DNA from: JBBKWU01 sp037969035
GTDB lineage: Bacteria > Pseudomonadota > Alphaproteobacteria > Micavibrionales > Micavibrionaceae
Direction of reading: 5' to 3'
Assembly (NCBI GenBank): GCA_037969035.1
Contig: JBBKWU010000021.1
Coordinates: forward strand, 95,929 to 159,928
DNA: 64,000 nucleotides
Numbering within the stretch: position 1 is the stretch's first letter; each line of letters opens with the position of its first letter. The notes below the pieces were generated by a model. The model did no database searches. It had not been told where the DNA came from and was given only the letters and a program-made list of their open reading frames with translations. A program made the position numbers and the translations under genes. Below are positions 26,001 to 34,637 of the stretch, in pieces.

Positions 26001-27132
26001 AGAAGAGTTTATGGCCATTCTTACGCCTGATGAGGTTGAAATCATTGCCGGCAAGCTCATGGATAAGTTGGCAAAAAGCTCAGACAGATATAGAAGCGAC
26101 CGAACGGCGGTTCTGACAACAACTATTCTACCTATATTGGAATATATGAGCTCTATCGGCTACGGAGTTCAGGTGGAACAAAGTATCATTGACCAATACA
26201 AAAATGCGGAAGATTCAACATTGCGCAATGCGATGGGAGCCCTTGCCAGTCTATTTTCTGAACGCCAGACAATATCCGAAGACAACCGTGCCTTTTTTGA
26301 GGCGGCGGACAAAGGATATGCGGATGTTCTGCAAAACTATATGCGCGACACACTTTTGACGGAAGATTTGTTTGATGATCAGGGACGCAATTTCCAGATG
26401 ATGGTGTTTTATGATGATCGTGATGGACACAATACTTTCGGTCATTTCAAAAGTATTTATCAGGCTGACAAGCGCTGGTCGTACAAAAATCATGCTGAGT
26501 ATATTTCTTTCTCGCGTGGTGGTATGACCCTATACGCGAATAAACCGCAGCATGAAAAATCGGGCAACCGCGCTATTGAAGAGCATGTAGCGGAGATGGG
26601 CGGTGACATTTCAGTCCTGATTCATCGTGGCCATAGTTACCATGTTGAGAACACGGCAAAACAATACCTGAACGAAGATGTGAAGTTCTTTTGGCTAGGG
26701 GCCTGTCGTTCCAGTTCAATCTGGAGATATATCGATGAGGCTCCTGAGATGCAGTTTATCTATAGCCAGAATGTCGGCACGATGTTGGTCAATGATCCCT
26801 TGCTGAAAAATATCAATGATACACTTGCCAAAAGCGATAATGTTGATTGGACACAGATGCGTGATGATGCATACAGGCTGTCGAACGGCGATAAACGTGT
26901 CAAAGATTATATCTTCCCTGATGGCAGTATCGAATATGGCGTACGTATGACTTTGGCATTATTTGAAGAAGATAAAAATTTAAGCATTGCCGCCGAGAAT
27001 AGTTTGAGGGCTATATTATCGGATGAGCCGCAAACGGAACAGACGGAACAAACAGAATATGTGCCCATCTCTAATGTGGCAAGGCGTACAGATAATGCCC
27101 GTGCTCTAACCCCGTCTCCCTTTTACCCGTAA
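23047..27132 (+). CDS. Large exported repeat protein with a C-terminal clan CD peptidase-like His/Cys pair
   Basis: A 1361-residue protein I cannot place in a named family. Residues 1-35 are a signal peptide (cleavage near VFA-Q). Residues about 215-700 contain at least six helical repeats of 66-75 residues, each with a Y-x2-Y-A-x-(L/M)-P-x-A motif; the marker tyrosines are Y290, Y364, Y431, Y497, Y564 and Y639. Residues about 700-1130 look helical. Near the C-terminus, VLIHRGHSYH (H1193/H1196) and FFWLGACRSSS (C1220) resemble the catalytic strands of clan CD cysteine peptidases; the 24-residue His-to-Cys spacing is close to separase/CHAT enzymes, which also carry helical repeats ahead of the protease. 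Peptidase activity is inferred, not shown. AACGAGGCGG lies before the ATG. Confidence 0.85.
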   Translation: MALFKPYKVKSYKRLTEIFASVALIGALQSEPVFAQDVESVSDAISESVPDVGISSDVQSDVQDVLPAYLRFKPLAICHEAEENTPDDVKTLALDDDAFSSVQDWASGDQASLIMTYRLCREEDPTAMGDSVLIDVIRRISEQPWLPETIKSFLEEDPGLYFKILNFGYRIEGITLDVNGQSIGYGNYGNNEDSSLPITYSAAQLLASASDSQRAERILDGRHRYSDMDEHDDILRAAFNADPILMFKFPQTFNDVSGDQPLPENMGPFLMEAAADHERAKTLIKNYEFYMSLPTAADIVKTAINSAPTHFIAYISGRGRVNLHDDLNNNPDFFPDAQALIQASLERDVRGEHQYELIRYYELYAHLPEAEAIFTNAINTDPVEYFRTLANSSDLRNYLGDSPPMPSVESLLAMTSERLGAQRLIRYFDFYQDVQGAEDVVKAAINAQPAYFLEYAAGRGNDLVAQNPSFMPSAEILLQAAADEKNSHVFQMAYDLYADLPEAKDILRKSIEVAPVFYLRRLSEGRRLDQAIASDPDMFPTAAELIAEIDDWNAGEVMRYYDLYAHLPAAKDVLRKAIEVQPFTFLKYRERGEFSDSVMNDDSLFPDGDVFLSALEGNGNDNYNYRDTVQYAIDSYETYAHMPWAEAVLKEAVKQSPRNALESLMDRRRYRDQTEAEFDNAHNLAILTQVFEQKPDELSKQLKNLKESLYIFMTLARHNPELMDFMLQSLKDHENVSGAFHFLGHPENPERIEQLTVETQDKLLDMIRPALNENCNNASNYFMLLREGSWLIDSGHLTQDEIAFGIGCAFEYDTLYAIDLIEKNDKMTLNPDMLRNAILKRPAYFLEKTTRDEQAEDFVLNNVRIPYDDLLQAAQEYFAADELSSRNRYHAIKTVNNLHNYDNDTRFAVLRDMTPQNRVRLAGEGDEIYYTSSFNHIMADTLDTLSQDDQVRTWLFSEEAETDTYYTSDSLLLQITMNAMHFGKLEEFMAILTPDEVEIIAGKLMDKLAKSSDRYRSDRTAVLTTTILPILEYMSSIGYGVQVEQSIIDQYKNAEDSTLRNAMGALASLFSERQTISEDNRAFFEAADKGYADVLQNYMRDTLLTEDLFDDQGRNFQMMVFYDDRDGHNTFGHFKSIYQADKRWSYKNHAEYISFSRGGMTLYANKPQHEKSGNRAIEEHVAEMGGDISVLIHRGHSYHVENTAKQYLNEDVKFFWLGACRSSSIWRYIDEAPEMQFIYSQNVGTMLVNDPLLKNINDTLAKSDNVDWTQMRDDAYRLSNGDKRVKDYIFPDGSIEYGVRMTLALFEEDKNLSIAAENSLRAILSDEPQTEQTEQTEYVPISNVARRTDNARALTPSPFYP

Positions 27133-27202
27133 TGAACAAAAAACAATCGCGGGTATTTGAAAGTGCTTTTCAGTACTGTAATGGTCAGTAAGGATGAAAA
27201 TC

Positions 27203-27850
27203 ATGGATATAAAAAATAGAACACAGAAAATTTGGCTGCTTTTTTTGGTGATCGGCGCATTTGTGTTCACGATTGCTTTATGGCTGAACGGCTCTTTTTT
27301 AATAAAAAATAGATTGCCTGATGTGAGGGGTGTTGGCGCAATAAATTGGTATAATGGCGCTAAGTCTTTTCAGTTGCCCATAGAGAAATTGAAAGAGCTC
27401 TATCCCGCCTTAAGTAGACCTGTTGTTGTGCCAGAAGAACCATGGACGATCAAATCTCTACCTCTACACATAGAGAATAAGAACGGTAAATACTATTGGG
27501 CTAGTAATGAGAATAAACCGTTAAAATTGGAGATTCATACAATATGGATCCCACCGATTAAAACAACCGGATGGTTCCAAAGTGTTGACGTGCTCCCCAA
27601 AATCGATAAAAAAACGGGCTATCAAGAGGCAACCTTCTATGTTTTCGTGGCTTCTGATGGTGATGGGTTCATAGTTGTGAGAAAAATCCCTGCTGGAACC
27701 TATAAACCGGGCCCTCATATGGGGTGCGGCTATGGCGGACCATACAATTATACTGAGTATCGCGTATCTGATAAAGGAACACTAACACCTTATATGGGGG
27801 CGACTAAGCCCTTCCCATATCCAGAACCCCATAACTGCTCATACAAATAA
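27203..27850 (+). CDS. Membrane-anchored hypothetical protein next to the large repeat protein
   Basis: The 215-residue product has one N-terminal hydrophobic segment (about residues 10-32) and a predicted periplasmic, beta-rich remainder. Its C-terminal third is rich in Gly, Pro and Tyr (GPHMGCGYGGPYNYTEYR) and has two Cys that could form a disulfide. The ATG at 27203 is chosen over 27194 because AAGG is better spaced from it. It lies 70 bases after the large repeat gene on the same strand and could be its partner, substrate or immunity factor. None of these is supported beyond adjacency. Family not recognised. Confidence 0.7.
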   Translation: MDIKNRTQKIWLLFLVIGAFVFTIALWLNGSFLIKNRLPDVRGVGAINWYNGAKSFQLPIEKLKELYPALSRPVVVPEEPWTIKSLPLHIENKNGKYYWASNENKPLKLEIHTIWIPPIKTTGWFQSVDVLPKIDKKTGYQEATFYVFVASDGDGFIVVRKIPAGTYKPGPHMGCGYGGPYNYTEYRVSDKGTLTPYMGATKPFPYPEPHNCSYK

Positions 27851-27972
27851 AAATATCGAATATTGAAATCGCTAAAAACAACGATATTCAACCACCACAA
27901 AAATCCTTGCAAAACATGGGCTTCCTGATATTTTTAACGCTTGATCATAATTAACGATACGGGGCTTTGTAT

Positions 27973-28587
27973 ATGACCATCCAGCTACATAAAGGCGATT
28001 TGCCGGACAATATTGATTTTGGCAACGCGGTGGCGGTTGATACCGAGGCCATGGGGTTGGATAACCGCCGTGATCGTTTATGCCTGATTCAGCTATCTGC
28101 GGGCGATGGCACGGCGCATTTGGTACAGTTTAAGGCGGGTGAATATGACGCGCCGAATTTGAAGAAGCTTTTGGCTGATCCGAAAATTGATAAATTATTC
28201 CATTATGCGCGATTTGATTACGCGATCATCAAACATTATTTGGGCGTGTCCTGTACGCCTCTGTATTGCACGAAAATAGCGTCCTCGCTGTGCCGTACGT
28301 ACACAGACCGTCATGGCCTGCGCGAGATTTGCCGCGAGCTTTTGAGTGTTGATTTGAACAAACAGCAACAATCATCCGATTGGGGCGCGGACGAGCTTTC
28401 CGAAGATCAGTTATTATATGCTGCAAATGATGTGTTTTATCTGCACGGTTTGCGCGAAAAACTGAATGTGATGTTGGAGCGCGAAGGCCGTATGGCACTG
28501 GCGCAAAGCTGTATGGATTTCATCCCAACACGTGCTGATCTTGACCTTGTGGGCTGGATCGAAAAAGACATTTTCGCGCATTCATAA
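27973..28587 (+). CDS. Ribonuclease D-like 3'-5' exonuclease
   Basis: The 204-residue product is a single DEDDy exonuclease domain: motif I VDTEAMGL, motif II HYARFDYAII and motif III YAANDVFYL. It lacks the HRDC domains of full-length RNase D, as is usual for the short alphaproteobacterial form. It likely trims tRNA or other small RNA 3' ends. The ATG at 27973 is preferred to an earlier TTG. It begins the core gene block that follows the accessory stretch; about 120 AT-rich bases without a gene lie before it. Confidence 0.9.
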   Translation: MTIQLHKGDLPDNIDFGNAVAVDTEAMGLDNRRDRLCLIQLSAGDGTAHLVQFKAGEYDAPNLKKLLADPKIDKLFHYARFDYAIIKHYLGVSCTPLYCTKIASSLCRTYTDRHGLREICRELLSVDLNKQQQSSDWGADELSEDQLLYAANDVFYLHGLREKLNVMLEREGRMALAQSCMDFIPTRADLDLVGWIEKDIFAHS

Positions 28588-28652
28588 GATTCTCGCTATT
28601 TCCGCGGATTTGTGCCATAAATTCGCCACTGAATTTATTTAAAGAGAGCACG

Positions 28653-29687
28653 ATGACGATGACAATGACAAACGCAGAAAAATTACCAAAAGGCAGCAAA
28701 GCCAACACCGCAGGACATAACATCGCCCACGGCAAAGCCGTTTTGGAAACTGAAATCGCAGGTTTGACCGCTTTGCTCGGCAGTGTGGACGACAATTTCG
28801 ACCGCGCCGTTGAAGCCGTTCACGCGATGAAGCAAGGCAAAGGCGCCCGTTTAATTGTGGCAGGCATCGGCAAAAGCGGTCATGTCGCGCGCAAAATCGC
28901 GGCAACGCTTGCTTCCACTGGAACACCATCACAATTTGTGCATCCGGGTGAGGCCAGCCACGGCGATATGGGCATGATTACCGAAGATGACGTGGTGATG
29001 ATGCTGTCGAATTCGGGCGAGAACGCCGAGCTTTCTGATCTGATCCATTACACGCGCCGCTTTGGCATTACGCTGATCGCGATGACTAGCAATCCTGAAA
29101 GCACACTGGCAAAACATTCCGATATCCCCCTCATTTTACCCAAAGCCCCCGAAGCCTGCCCGAACGGGATGGCGCCAACAACATCAACAACCATGATGAT
29201 CGCGCTTGGCGATGCGGTGGCTGTGGCATTAATGCACCGTATGGGATTGACCAAAGAAGAATACAAAATATTCCACCCCGGCGGAAAATTGGGACAGCGT
29301 TTGATGAAGGTCACAGAGCTTATGCATGCTTATGATGATCTACCGCTCGCGACAATGGATGCCACCATGAATGATGTGCTTCTCACCATGACCGAGAAAA
29401 ATTTGGGCTGCGTTATCATCACCAAAAATGACACGGAAATCCAAGGCATCATCACCGATGGTGACTTAAAACGCCATATGGCACCTGACTTACTGACACG
29501 TACAGCCGCGCAAATCATGAGTGCTAACCCGAAAACAATCAACACGGATTCGCTGGCGGTTGAAGCCATGAACGTCATGACAAAAACACCGGGAAAATAT
29601 CTCACCAGTCTTTTGGTCACCGATGATAAGGGCCACCTCAAAGGGCTTATCAGACTGCAAGACTGTTTACAGGCTGGACTTGCCTAA
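28653..29687 (+). CDS. kdsD: Arabinose-5-phosphate isomerase KdsD (KpsF/GutQ family)
   Basis: Converts ribulose-5-phosphate to arabinose-5-phosphate, the precursor of the LPS sugar Kdo. The 344-residue protein has a SIS domain (VAGIGKSGHVARKIAATLASTGTPSQFVHPGEASHGDMGM) and two C-terminal CBS domains (about residues 215-340). It stands at the head of the lptC-lptA-lptB group, linking Kdo supply with LPS export. The first of three closely spaced in-frame ATG codons is chosen; AGAGAG lies ahead of it. Confidence 0.93.
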   Translation: MTMTMTNAEKLPKGSKANTAGHNIAHGKAVLETEIAGLTALLGSVDDNFDRAVEAVHAMKQGKGARLIVAGIGKSGHVARKIAATLASTGTPSQFVHPGEASHGDMGMITEDDVVMMLSNSGENAELSDLIHYTRRFGITLIAMTSNPESTLAKHSDIPLILPKAPEACPNGMAPTTSTTMMIALGDAVAVALMHRMGLTKEEYKIFHPGGKLGQRLMKVTELMHAYDDLPLATMDATMNDVLLTMTEKNLGCVIITKNDTEIQGIITDGDLKRHMAPDLLTRTAAQIMSANPKTINTDSLAVEAMNVMTKTPGKYLTSLLVTDDKGHLKGLIRLQDCLQAGLA

Positions 29688-29711
29688 TCTCCGCAAAAGG
29701 CTCTTTAACCG

Positions 29712-30374
29712 ATGACAACCACTCCTGAAAATCCAAACCGCCTGTCACAGCTGGAAACACCTGTGCGTACAGTTTCGCATGGTAAGGGATATACGCGCTT
29801 TGTGCGGATGATGCGTTTATTTTTACCGCTTGTTGCGGTGGGTTTGACGGGGCTTGTGGTCTCATGGTCAAAGATCGAAGACACCTTCGAGGCCATCCCC
29901 AAAGAAAGCGTCATTCCGCAAAATATCGGCCAGAATGAGCTTGTAAACCCGAGCTTTAAAAGCCGCGATGATAAATCACAACCCTATACAGTCACCGCTG
30001 AACGCGCATTTCAAAGCGCGGAAGATATGGATATCGTTTTGCTTGAAATGCCTAAAGCTGATATCACGCTCACCGATGGCACATGGCTTGCCGCGAGTGC
30101 CGCGAAAGGTGTTTATCGTCAAAACGCCGAAAGCCTTATACTAGACGGTACGGTAAAGCTGTTTCATGACAAAGGTTACGAAATGACAACCGAGCGGATG
30201 TTGATTAACATGAAAGAGCGCAAGGCCGTCTCTGATCGTGCCGTATATGGTCAAGGCCCCGCAGGTACAATTGCCGCAACAGGATTTCAAGCCGTGAGTG
30301 AAAATAACAGCCTGATCTTCACGGGGCCTGTGAAGCTTGTTCTTAACCGCGAGATAAAAGGGTTAAACCAATGA
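29712..30374 (+). CDS. lptC: LptC, LPS export bitopic membrane protein
   Basis: LptC receives LPS from LptB2FG and passes it to LptA. The 220-residue product has one membrane helix (about residues 34-52) and a periplasmic OstA-like beta fold (QPYTVTAERAFQSAEDMDIVLLEMPKADITLTDG and DGTVKLFHDKGYEMTTERM). The alphaproteobacterial N-terminal extension before the helix is present. Its stop overlaps the lptA start by four bases. Confidence 0.9.
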   Translation: MTTTPENPNRLSQLETPVRTVSHGKGYTRFVRMMRLFLPLVAVGLTGLVVSWSKIEDTFEAIPKESVIPQNIGQNELVNPSFKSRDDKSQPYTVTAERAFQSAEDMDIVLLEMPKADITLTDGTWLAASAAKGVYRQNAESLILDGTVKLFHDKGYEMTTERMLINMKERKAVSDRAVYGQGPAGTIAATGFQAVSENNSLIFTGPVKLVLNREIKGLNQ

Positions 30375-31330
30375 TGTTACGTTCTGTTATTCTTTTGTCT
30401 GCTGTTTTGCTTTACGCTGTCGCTCCTGTACGCGTACAGGCACAGACGGCTCCTGCTGCGGCACCGTCAATGGAATCTTTATCAAACCCAAACAGCGATG
30501 AGCCGCTTGAAATAACCGCCGATGAAACACTAGAATGGCACCGCAATGATCTAAGATTCATTGCGCATGGCAATGTGAACACCACACAAGGCGATGTTAC
30601 CATCACCGCCGCAACGCAAACGGCCGATTACCGCGAAACCAAAGAGTCAGGTTTTGATATCTATAAATTAACCGCCGATAAAAATGTACGTATCATTTCA
30701 CGCGGTAATATCGCCGAAGGTGATTTGGCGATTTATGAGGTTGATAAAGGCTTGGCAACGATGACAGGTGACAATTTAAAGCTCACCTCGCCTGAACGCG
30801 TCTTAACCGCCAATGAACGGTTTGAATATTACGTCACGGACGGGCGGCTCAATGCGGTTGGGAACGCCATTGTTGTACAAGGCACAGATAAAATTCGCGC
30901 CGATCAAATGAGCGCGATTTTAAAACAAGACACAGCATCAGGTAAACGCAGTATCGACAAGCTCACAGCGAACGGAAATGTCATTATCACGACAGCGACC
31001 GAAGTTCTAAAAGGTCAACGCGGTGAATATGATGCAGGCACGAACACCGCAAAAATCATCGGTAACGTGACAATCACGCGCGGCCCCAATATTTTGTCGG
31101 GCGCGCAAGCCGAAGTCAATTTAACCACCAATGTCAGTAAAATGATCGGCGGCGGCACAGATGACAAGCCAGGGCGCGTCAGTGGTCGTTTCTACCCGAG
31201 CAGCGAAGACAGCAACAAAAAAGAAGCCGCGCCACAACCCGTCATTCAAACGCCTGCCCCAACACAACAACCAACAACACCCTTACAGCCGCCACAGACA
31301 CAGCCAAAAGGGTTAATGACACGGCCGTAA
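30371..31330 (+). CDS. lptA: LptA, periplasmic LPS transport protein
   Basis: LptA forms the periplasmic bridge that carries LPS to the outer membrane. The 319-residue precursor has a signal peptide (cleavage near VQA-Q), then repeated OstA-type beta strands (LRFIAHGNVNTTQGDVTITAATQTADYRE). It is longer than E. coli LptA (185 residues) and closes with a Pro/Gln-rich tail (about residues 290-319) that is probably disordered. Coupled to lptC by an ATGA overlap. Confidence 0.9.
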   Translation: MMLRSVILLSAVLLYAVAPVRVQAQTAPAAAPSMESLSNPNSDEPLEITADETLEWHRNDLRFIAHGNVNTTQGDVTITAATQTADYRETKESGFDIYKLTADKNVRIISRGNIAEGDLAIYEVDKGLATMTGDNLKLTSPERVLTANERFEYYVTDGRLNAVGNAIVVQGTDKIRADQMSAILKQDTASGKRSIDKLTANGNVIITTATEVLKGQRGEYDAGTNTAKIIGNVTITRGPNILSGAQAEVNLTTNVSKMIGGGTDDKPGRVSGRFYPSSEDSNKKEAAPQPVIQTPAPTQQPTTPLQPPQTQPKGLMTRP

Positions 31331-31375
31331 TTACGCGCTATAACTTTGCCAGGTATAAAAAGATAAGAATTACAA

Positions 31376-32125
31376 ATGAGCAACACCCGTTTAAAACCCG
31401 TTCCCAAAGGCCTGACAGCTTCTCATCTTTCGAAAAGCTACAAAAAGCGTCCTGTGCTTCGTGATGTCAGCCTTACTGTACAGCGCGGCGAAGCTGTGGC
31501 CTTGCTTGGCCCAAACGGTGCGGGTAAAACAACCAGCTTTTACATTATGACCGGCCTTATATCCGCCGATAGCGGCTATATTTTGGTGGATGGGCAAGAT
31601 ATTACAAACCTGCCGATGTATCGCCGTGCGCGCATGGGCATTGGTTATTTACCGCAGGAATCATCGATTTTTCGCGGTTTAAACGTGGAAGATAACATCC
31701 GCGCCGTGCTTGAAGCGCAAGAGCTTAACCGTGATGACCAAGATGCGCTGCTCGAAGATTTAATTGCTGAATTTTCTATCGGTCATTTACGCCGCACGCC
31801 TGCGATTGCGTTATCAGGTGGCGAGCGCCGCCGTGTTGAGATTGCGCGAGCGTTAGCAAGTCGCCCACACTTTATTTTGCTCGATGAACCGCTCGCAGGG
31901 ATTGACCCGATTGCCGTGGGTGAAATTCGTGAGTTGATTGCTTACTTAAAAACCAAAAATATTGGTGTGCTTATCACCGATCATAACGTGCGCGATACGC
32001 TTGATATCGTTGATCGCGCCTATATTTTGCATGATGGTCACGTCCTGCACGAAGGCACACCCGATGAAATCGTGGGTCACGCCGATGTTCGTCGCGTTTA
32101 TTTGGGCGAAGACTTTATACGGTAA
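31376..32125 (+). CDS. lptB: LptB, ATPase of the LPS export transporter
   Basis: Energises LPS extraction by LptF and LptG, which are encoded at 2.2-4.4 kb. The 249-residue ABC protein has Walker A GPNGAGKTT, Q-loop LPQESSIFRGL, signature LSGGERRRVEIARAL, Walker B FILLDEPLAGIDP and the switch His in ITDHNV. The LDEPLAGIDP and C-terminal YLGEDF are hallmarks of LptB. Confidence 0.96.
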   Translation: MSNTRLKPVPKGLTASHLSKSYKKRPVLRDVSLTVQRGEAVALLGPNGAGKTTSFYIMTGLISADSGYILVDGQDITNLPMYRRARMGIGYLPQESSIFRGLNVEDNIRAVLEAQELNRDDQDALLEDLIAEFSIGHLRRTPAIALSGGERRRVEIARALASRPHFILLDEPLAGIDPIAVGEIRELIAYLKTKNIGVLITDHNVRDTLDIVDRAYILHDGHVLHEGTPDEIVGHADVRRVYLGEDFIR

Positions 32126-32212
32126 GCGCGGTCGCTCCCGCCTGTCTAAAAAGAAACACCCCAAACGTATTCAGGCTATAAAACGCATACCGATTCATGG
32201 TACAATAATTGC

Positions 32213-33700
32213 ATGAGCAATATCTCCCAGAAGCTTGACCTTCGCCAGTCCCAGAACCTTGTTATGACGCCGCAACTCCAGCAGGCGATTAAGCTTTTGC
32301 AGCTTAATAACATGGAGCTGTCTGAGCTTGTCGAGGAAGAACTGGAGCAGAACCCTCTGCTTGAAAAAGCACCTGAGGAAAGTAACGAACAAAGCGACAA
32401 TGCGACGCCAGAGACAACGGACACCGCCAAAGAAGAGGTCGCCACCGAATCAGGCGACAATGAATGGGATAATGCCGCCCAAGAATCCAGCGACACCCCC
32501 GAAGATTTTGATGCGGGCTCATCCGCTGCGGATATCGGCAGTGGCGGCAGCAGTAAATTCGAAAACCCTGAATACAGTTTAGAGAACACGCTCAGCGACG
32601 ATAAAACGTTGCGTGAACATTTAAGCGGGCAAATGCATGTCAGTTTTGATGATCCGCGCGATCGCTTGATTGCTGCGATGTTAATCGATCAACTGGATGA
32701 AAGCGGCTATTTACGCACCGATACAAAGGAGCTTGCCGAACAACTCGGCTGTTCACTTGAACGGATGGAGCGTTTACTGCATGAAATGAAGCAATTTGAC
32801 CCCACAGGTGTTTTTGCCCATGATCTGACAGAATGCCTTGCGCTACAACTTGAAGAAGCGGGACAGCTTGATGCGCCGATGCGTGCGCTTTTGGACAATA
32901 TCGCGCTTTTGGGACGCCATGAGCACCAAAAACTAGCCGAAATTTGCGGCGTCAATGACACCTATCTCGCCGATATGATTGGTGAAATCCGCGCGTTAAA
33001 CCCTAAGCCTGCCTCAAATTTCGATCATATGGTTGTGCAAACTGTTGTGCCTGATGTGTTAATGAAACGCTTGCCTGATGAGCTTGGCGGTGGCTGGCGC
33101 GTGGAGCTGAACAATGACACCCTGCCCCGTGTGCTGGTGAATAACGAATATTACACCGAAGTGGCACAGCACGCTAAAGACAAAAAGGACAAGAAATATC
33201 TAGATGAGAAGCTGCAATCGGCGAACTGGCTCGTGCGCGCGATGGATCAACGCGCCAAAACAATCCTGAAGGTCGCAGGCGAGATGATCGAACAGCAAAA
33301 TGGCTTTTTCCTATACGGCGTGGAATTTTTAAAACCGTTGACGCTCAAAGACATTGCAGTCGAAATCGAAATGCATGAAAGCACTGTCAGCCGCGTCACC
33401 ACGAACAAATATATCGGCACACCGCGCGGTATTTTTGAGCTTAAATACTTCTTCTCCAGCGGTGTCAGTGGCGCGAGCGGTACGGAACATGCTTCTGAGG
33501 CCGTGAAATCACGCATAAAAACATTCATTGATAACGAAAACCCCAAGAAAATTTTATCGGATGATAAAATCGTCGATCTTTTGGGCGAAGACGGCATCGA
33601 AATCGCCCGTAGAACCGTCGCAAAATACCGCGAAGCCATGCATATCGGCTCATCCGTGCAAAGACGGCGCGAAAAGAAAAACCAAAAGCCTACCGAATAG
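32213..33700 (+). CDS. rpoN: RNA polymerase sigma-54 factor RpoN
   Basis: Directs transcription from -24/-12 promoters with enhancer-binding activators, often in nitrogen metabolism and motility. The 495-residue protein has the Gln/Leu-rich activator-response region (LRQSQNLVMTPQLQQAIKLLQLNNMEL), an acidic region II (about residues 50-125), the core-binding region, and the C-terminal RpoN box ARRTVAKYREAM with RRREKK end. It sits in the usual lptB-rpoN-hpf-ptsN order. Confidence 0.96.
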   Translation: MSNISQKLDLRQSQNLVMTPQLQQAIKLLQLNNMELSELVEEELEQNPLLEKAPEESNEQSDNATPETTDTAKEEVATESGDNEWDNAAQESSDTPEDFDAGSSAADIGSGGSSKFENPEYSLENTLSDDKTLREHLSGQMHVSFDDPRDRLIAAMLIDQLDESGYLRTDTKELAEQLGCSLERMERLLHEMKQFDPTGVFAHDLTECLALQLEEAGQLDAPMRALLDNIALLGRHEHQKLAEICGVNDTYLADMIGEIRALNPKPASNFDHMVVQTVVPDVLMKRLPDELGGGWRVELNNDTLPRVLVNNEYYTEVAQHAKDKKDKKYLDEKLQSANWLVRAMDQRAKTILKVAGEMIEQQNGFFLYGVEFLKPLTLKDIAVEIEMHESTVSRVTTNKYIGTPRGIFELKYFFSSGVSGASGTEHASEAVKSRIKTFIDNENPKKILSDDKIVDLLGEDGIEIARRTVAKYREAMHIGSSVQRRREKKNQKPTE

Positions 33701-33720
33701 CCTCGCGTAATAATTTGTTG

Positions 33721-33765
33721 TTAAGAATATCAGGATACTATGAATATTGAGGGATGAATTCTTAA
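33721..33765. repeat. Inverted repeat between rpoN and hpf
   Basis: TTAAGAAT (33721-33728) and ATTCTTAA (33758-33765) are exact inverted copies 29 bases apart, 20 bases after the rpoN stop. No T-run follows. It may be a regulator site for hpf or an mRNA hairpin. Confidence 0.35.
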
Positions 33766-33860
33766 TAAGGCAAACGACGTTTTAACTCTGTTTTAGCATT
33801 GTCAAAATCGCGAAAGAGCCTATATTCATCTTGTTCACTTACCAAGGAAGGCACATACAA

Positions 33861-34469
33861 ATGCAATTAACGGTACAAGGCAAACAAATGAACTTGGGTG
33901 ATGCTTTGCGCACTCATGTTTCTGATAAACTCGAAGAACTAAACAGCAAATATTTCAACCATGCGACAGATGCAACGGTGACATTCTCACCCGAAGGTCA
34001 TGGTCACGGTCAAGTCAAAGCCCATATCCATGTTCGCATAGGAAAAGATATTATGGTGCTGGCCGATGCATTGGCTGGTGATGCCCATAGCGCGTTTGAT
34101 AGCGCCTCAGAAAAAGTCGGCAAACAAATGCGCCGCTATAAAAAACGTCTGCGCGATCACCATGACAGAATGTCCAAAACACCGGACACCGAGATCATCA
34201 AGGCGCGTGACTATGTTTTGGCCGCCGAAGACGATGCGGCAGCAAATGATGACAAATCACAGCAAGATAATCCGTTAGTGATTGCGGAAGACACACGCCA
34301 CATCCAAACGATGAGCGTGTCAGAAGCCGTCATGCGCATGGATTTAGCAGGCGAGACCGCCGTTTTGTTCCGTAATGCGAATCATAACGGGTTGAACATG
34401 GTTTATCGCCGTGAAGACGGCAATATCGGTTGGGTTGACCCGTCTGCGGATGCCGCCGCAAACGCGTAA
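33861..34469 (+). CDS. hpf: Long-form ribosome hibernation factor HPF
   Basis: Binds the 30S subunit in starved cells and, in the long form, pairs ribosomes into 100S dimers. Residues 1-100 are the S30AE domain; residues about 145-200 form the C-terminal dimerisation domain (HIQTMSVSEAVMRMDLAGETAVLFRNANHNGLNMVYRREDGNIGWVDP). The two are joined by an acidic linker. The ATG at 33861 is preceded by GAAGG; a longer opening at 33831 is rejected. Ends in a terminator. Confidence 0.94.
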   Translation: MQLTVQGKQMNLGDALRTHVSDKLEELNSKYFNHATDATVTFSPEGHGHGQVKAHIHVRIGKDIMVLADALAGDAHSAFDSASEKVGKQMRRYKKRLRDHHDRMSKTPDTEIIKARDYVLAAEDDAAANDDKSQQDNPLVIAEDTRHIQTMSVSEAVMRMDLAGETAVLFRNANHNGLNMVYRREDGNIGWVDPSADAAANA

Positions 34470-34487
34470 TTTCGATCAATAATCATT

Positions 34488-34523
34488 AAAAGCCCTGCGT
34501 TTTCTAGTCATGCGGGGCTTTTT
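34488..34523 (+). terminator. Terminator after hpf
   Basis: AAAAGCCCTGC (34488-34498) pairs with GCGGGGCTTTT (34512-34522) with one G-U, ending in a T-run. It separates hpf from ptsN, which must therefore have its own promoter or depend on readthrough. Confidence 0.88.
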
Positions 34524-34637
34524 ATTATCAAAAACTGTTGATGAATATAAAAAAATCGCGCTATAGGCTGTTCAGACGGGTGTTATCATTATAAAACCAC
34601 TTCTGTTATTTGTGGGAAATAATAAGGGATAATACTT

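Noticed and set aside
32176..32589. Ser/Leu-rich leftward reading frame over the start of rpoN
   Set aside because: Antisense of the acidic Gln/Glu-rich region of RpoN, which yields Ser- and Leu-rich peptides by chance.
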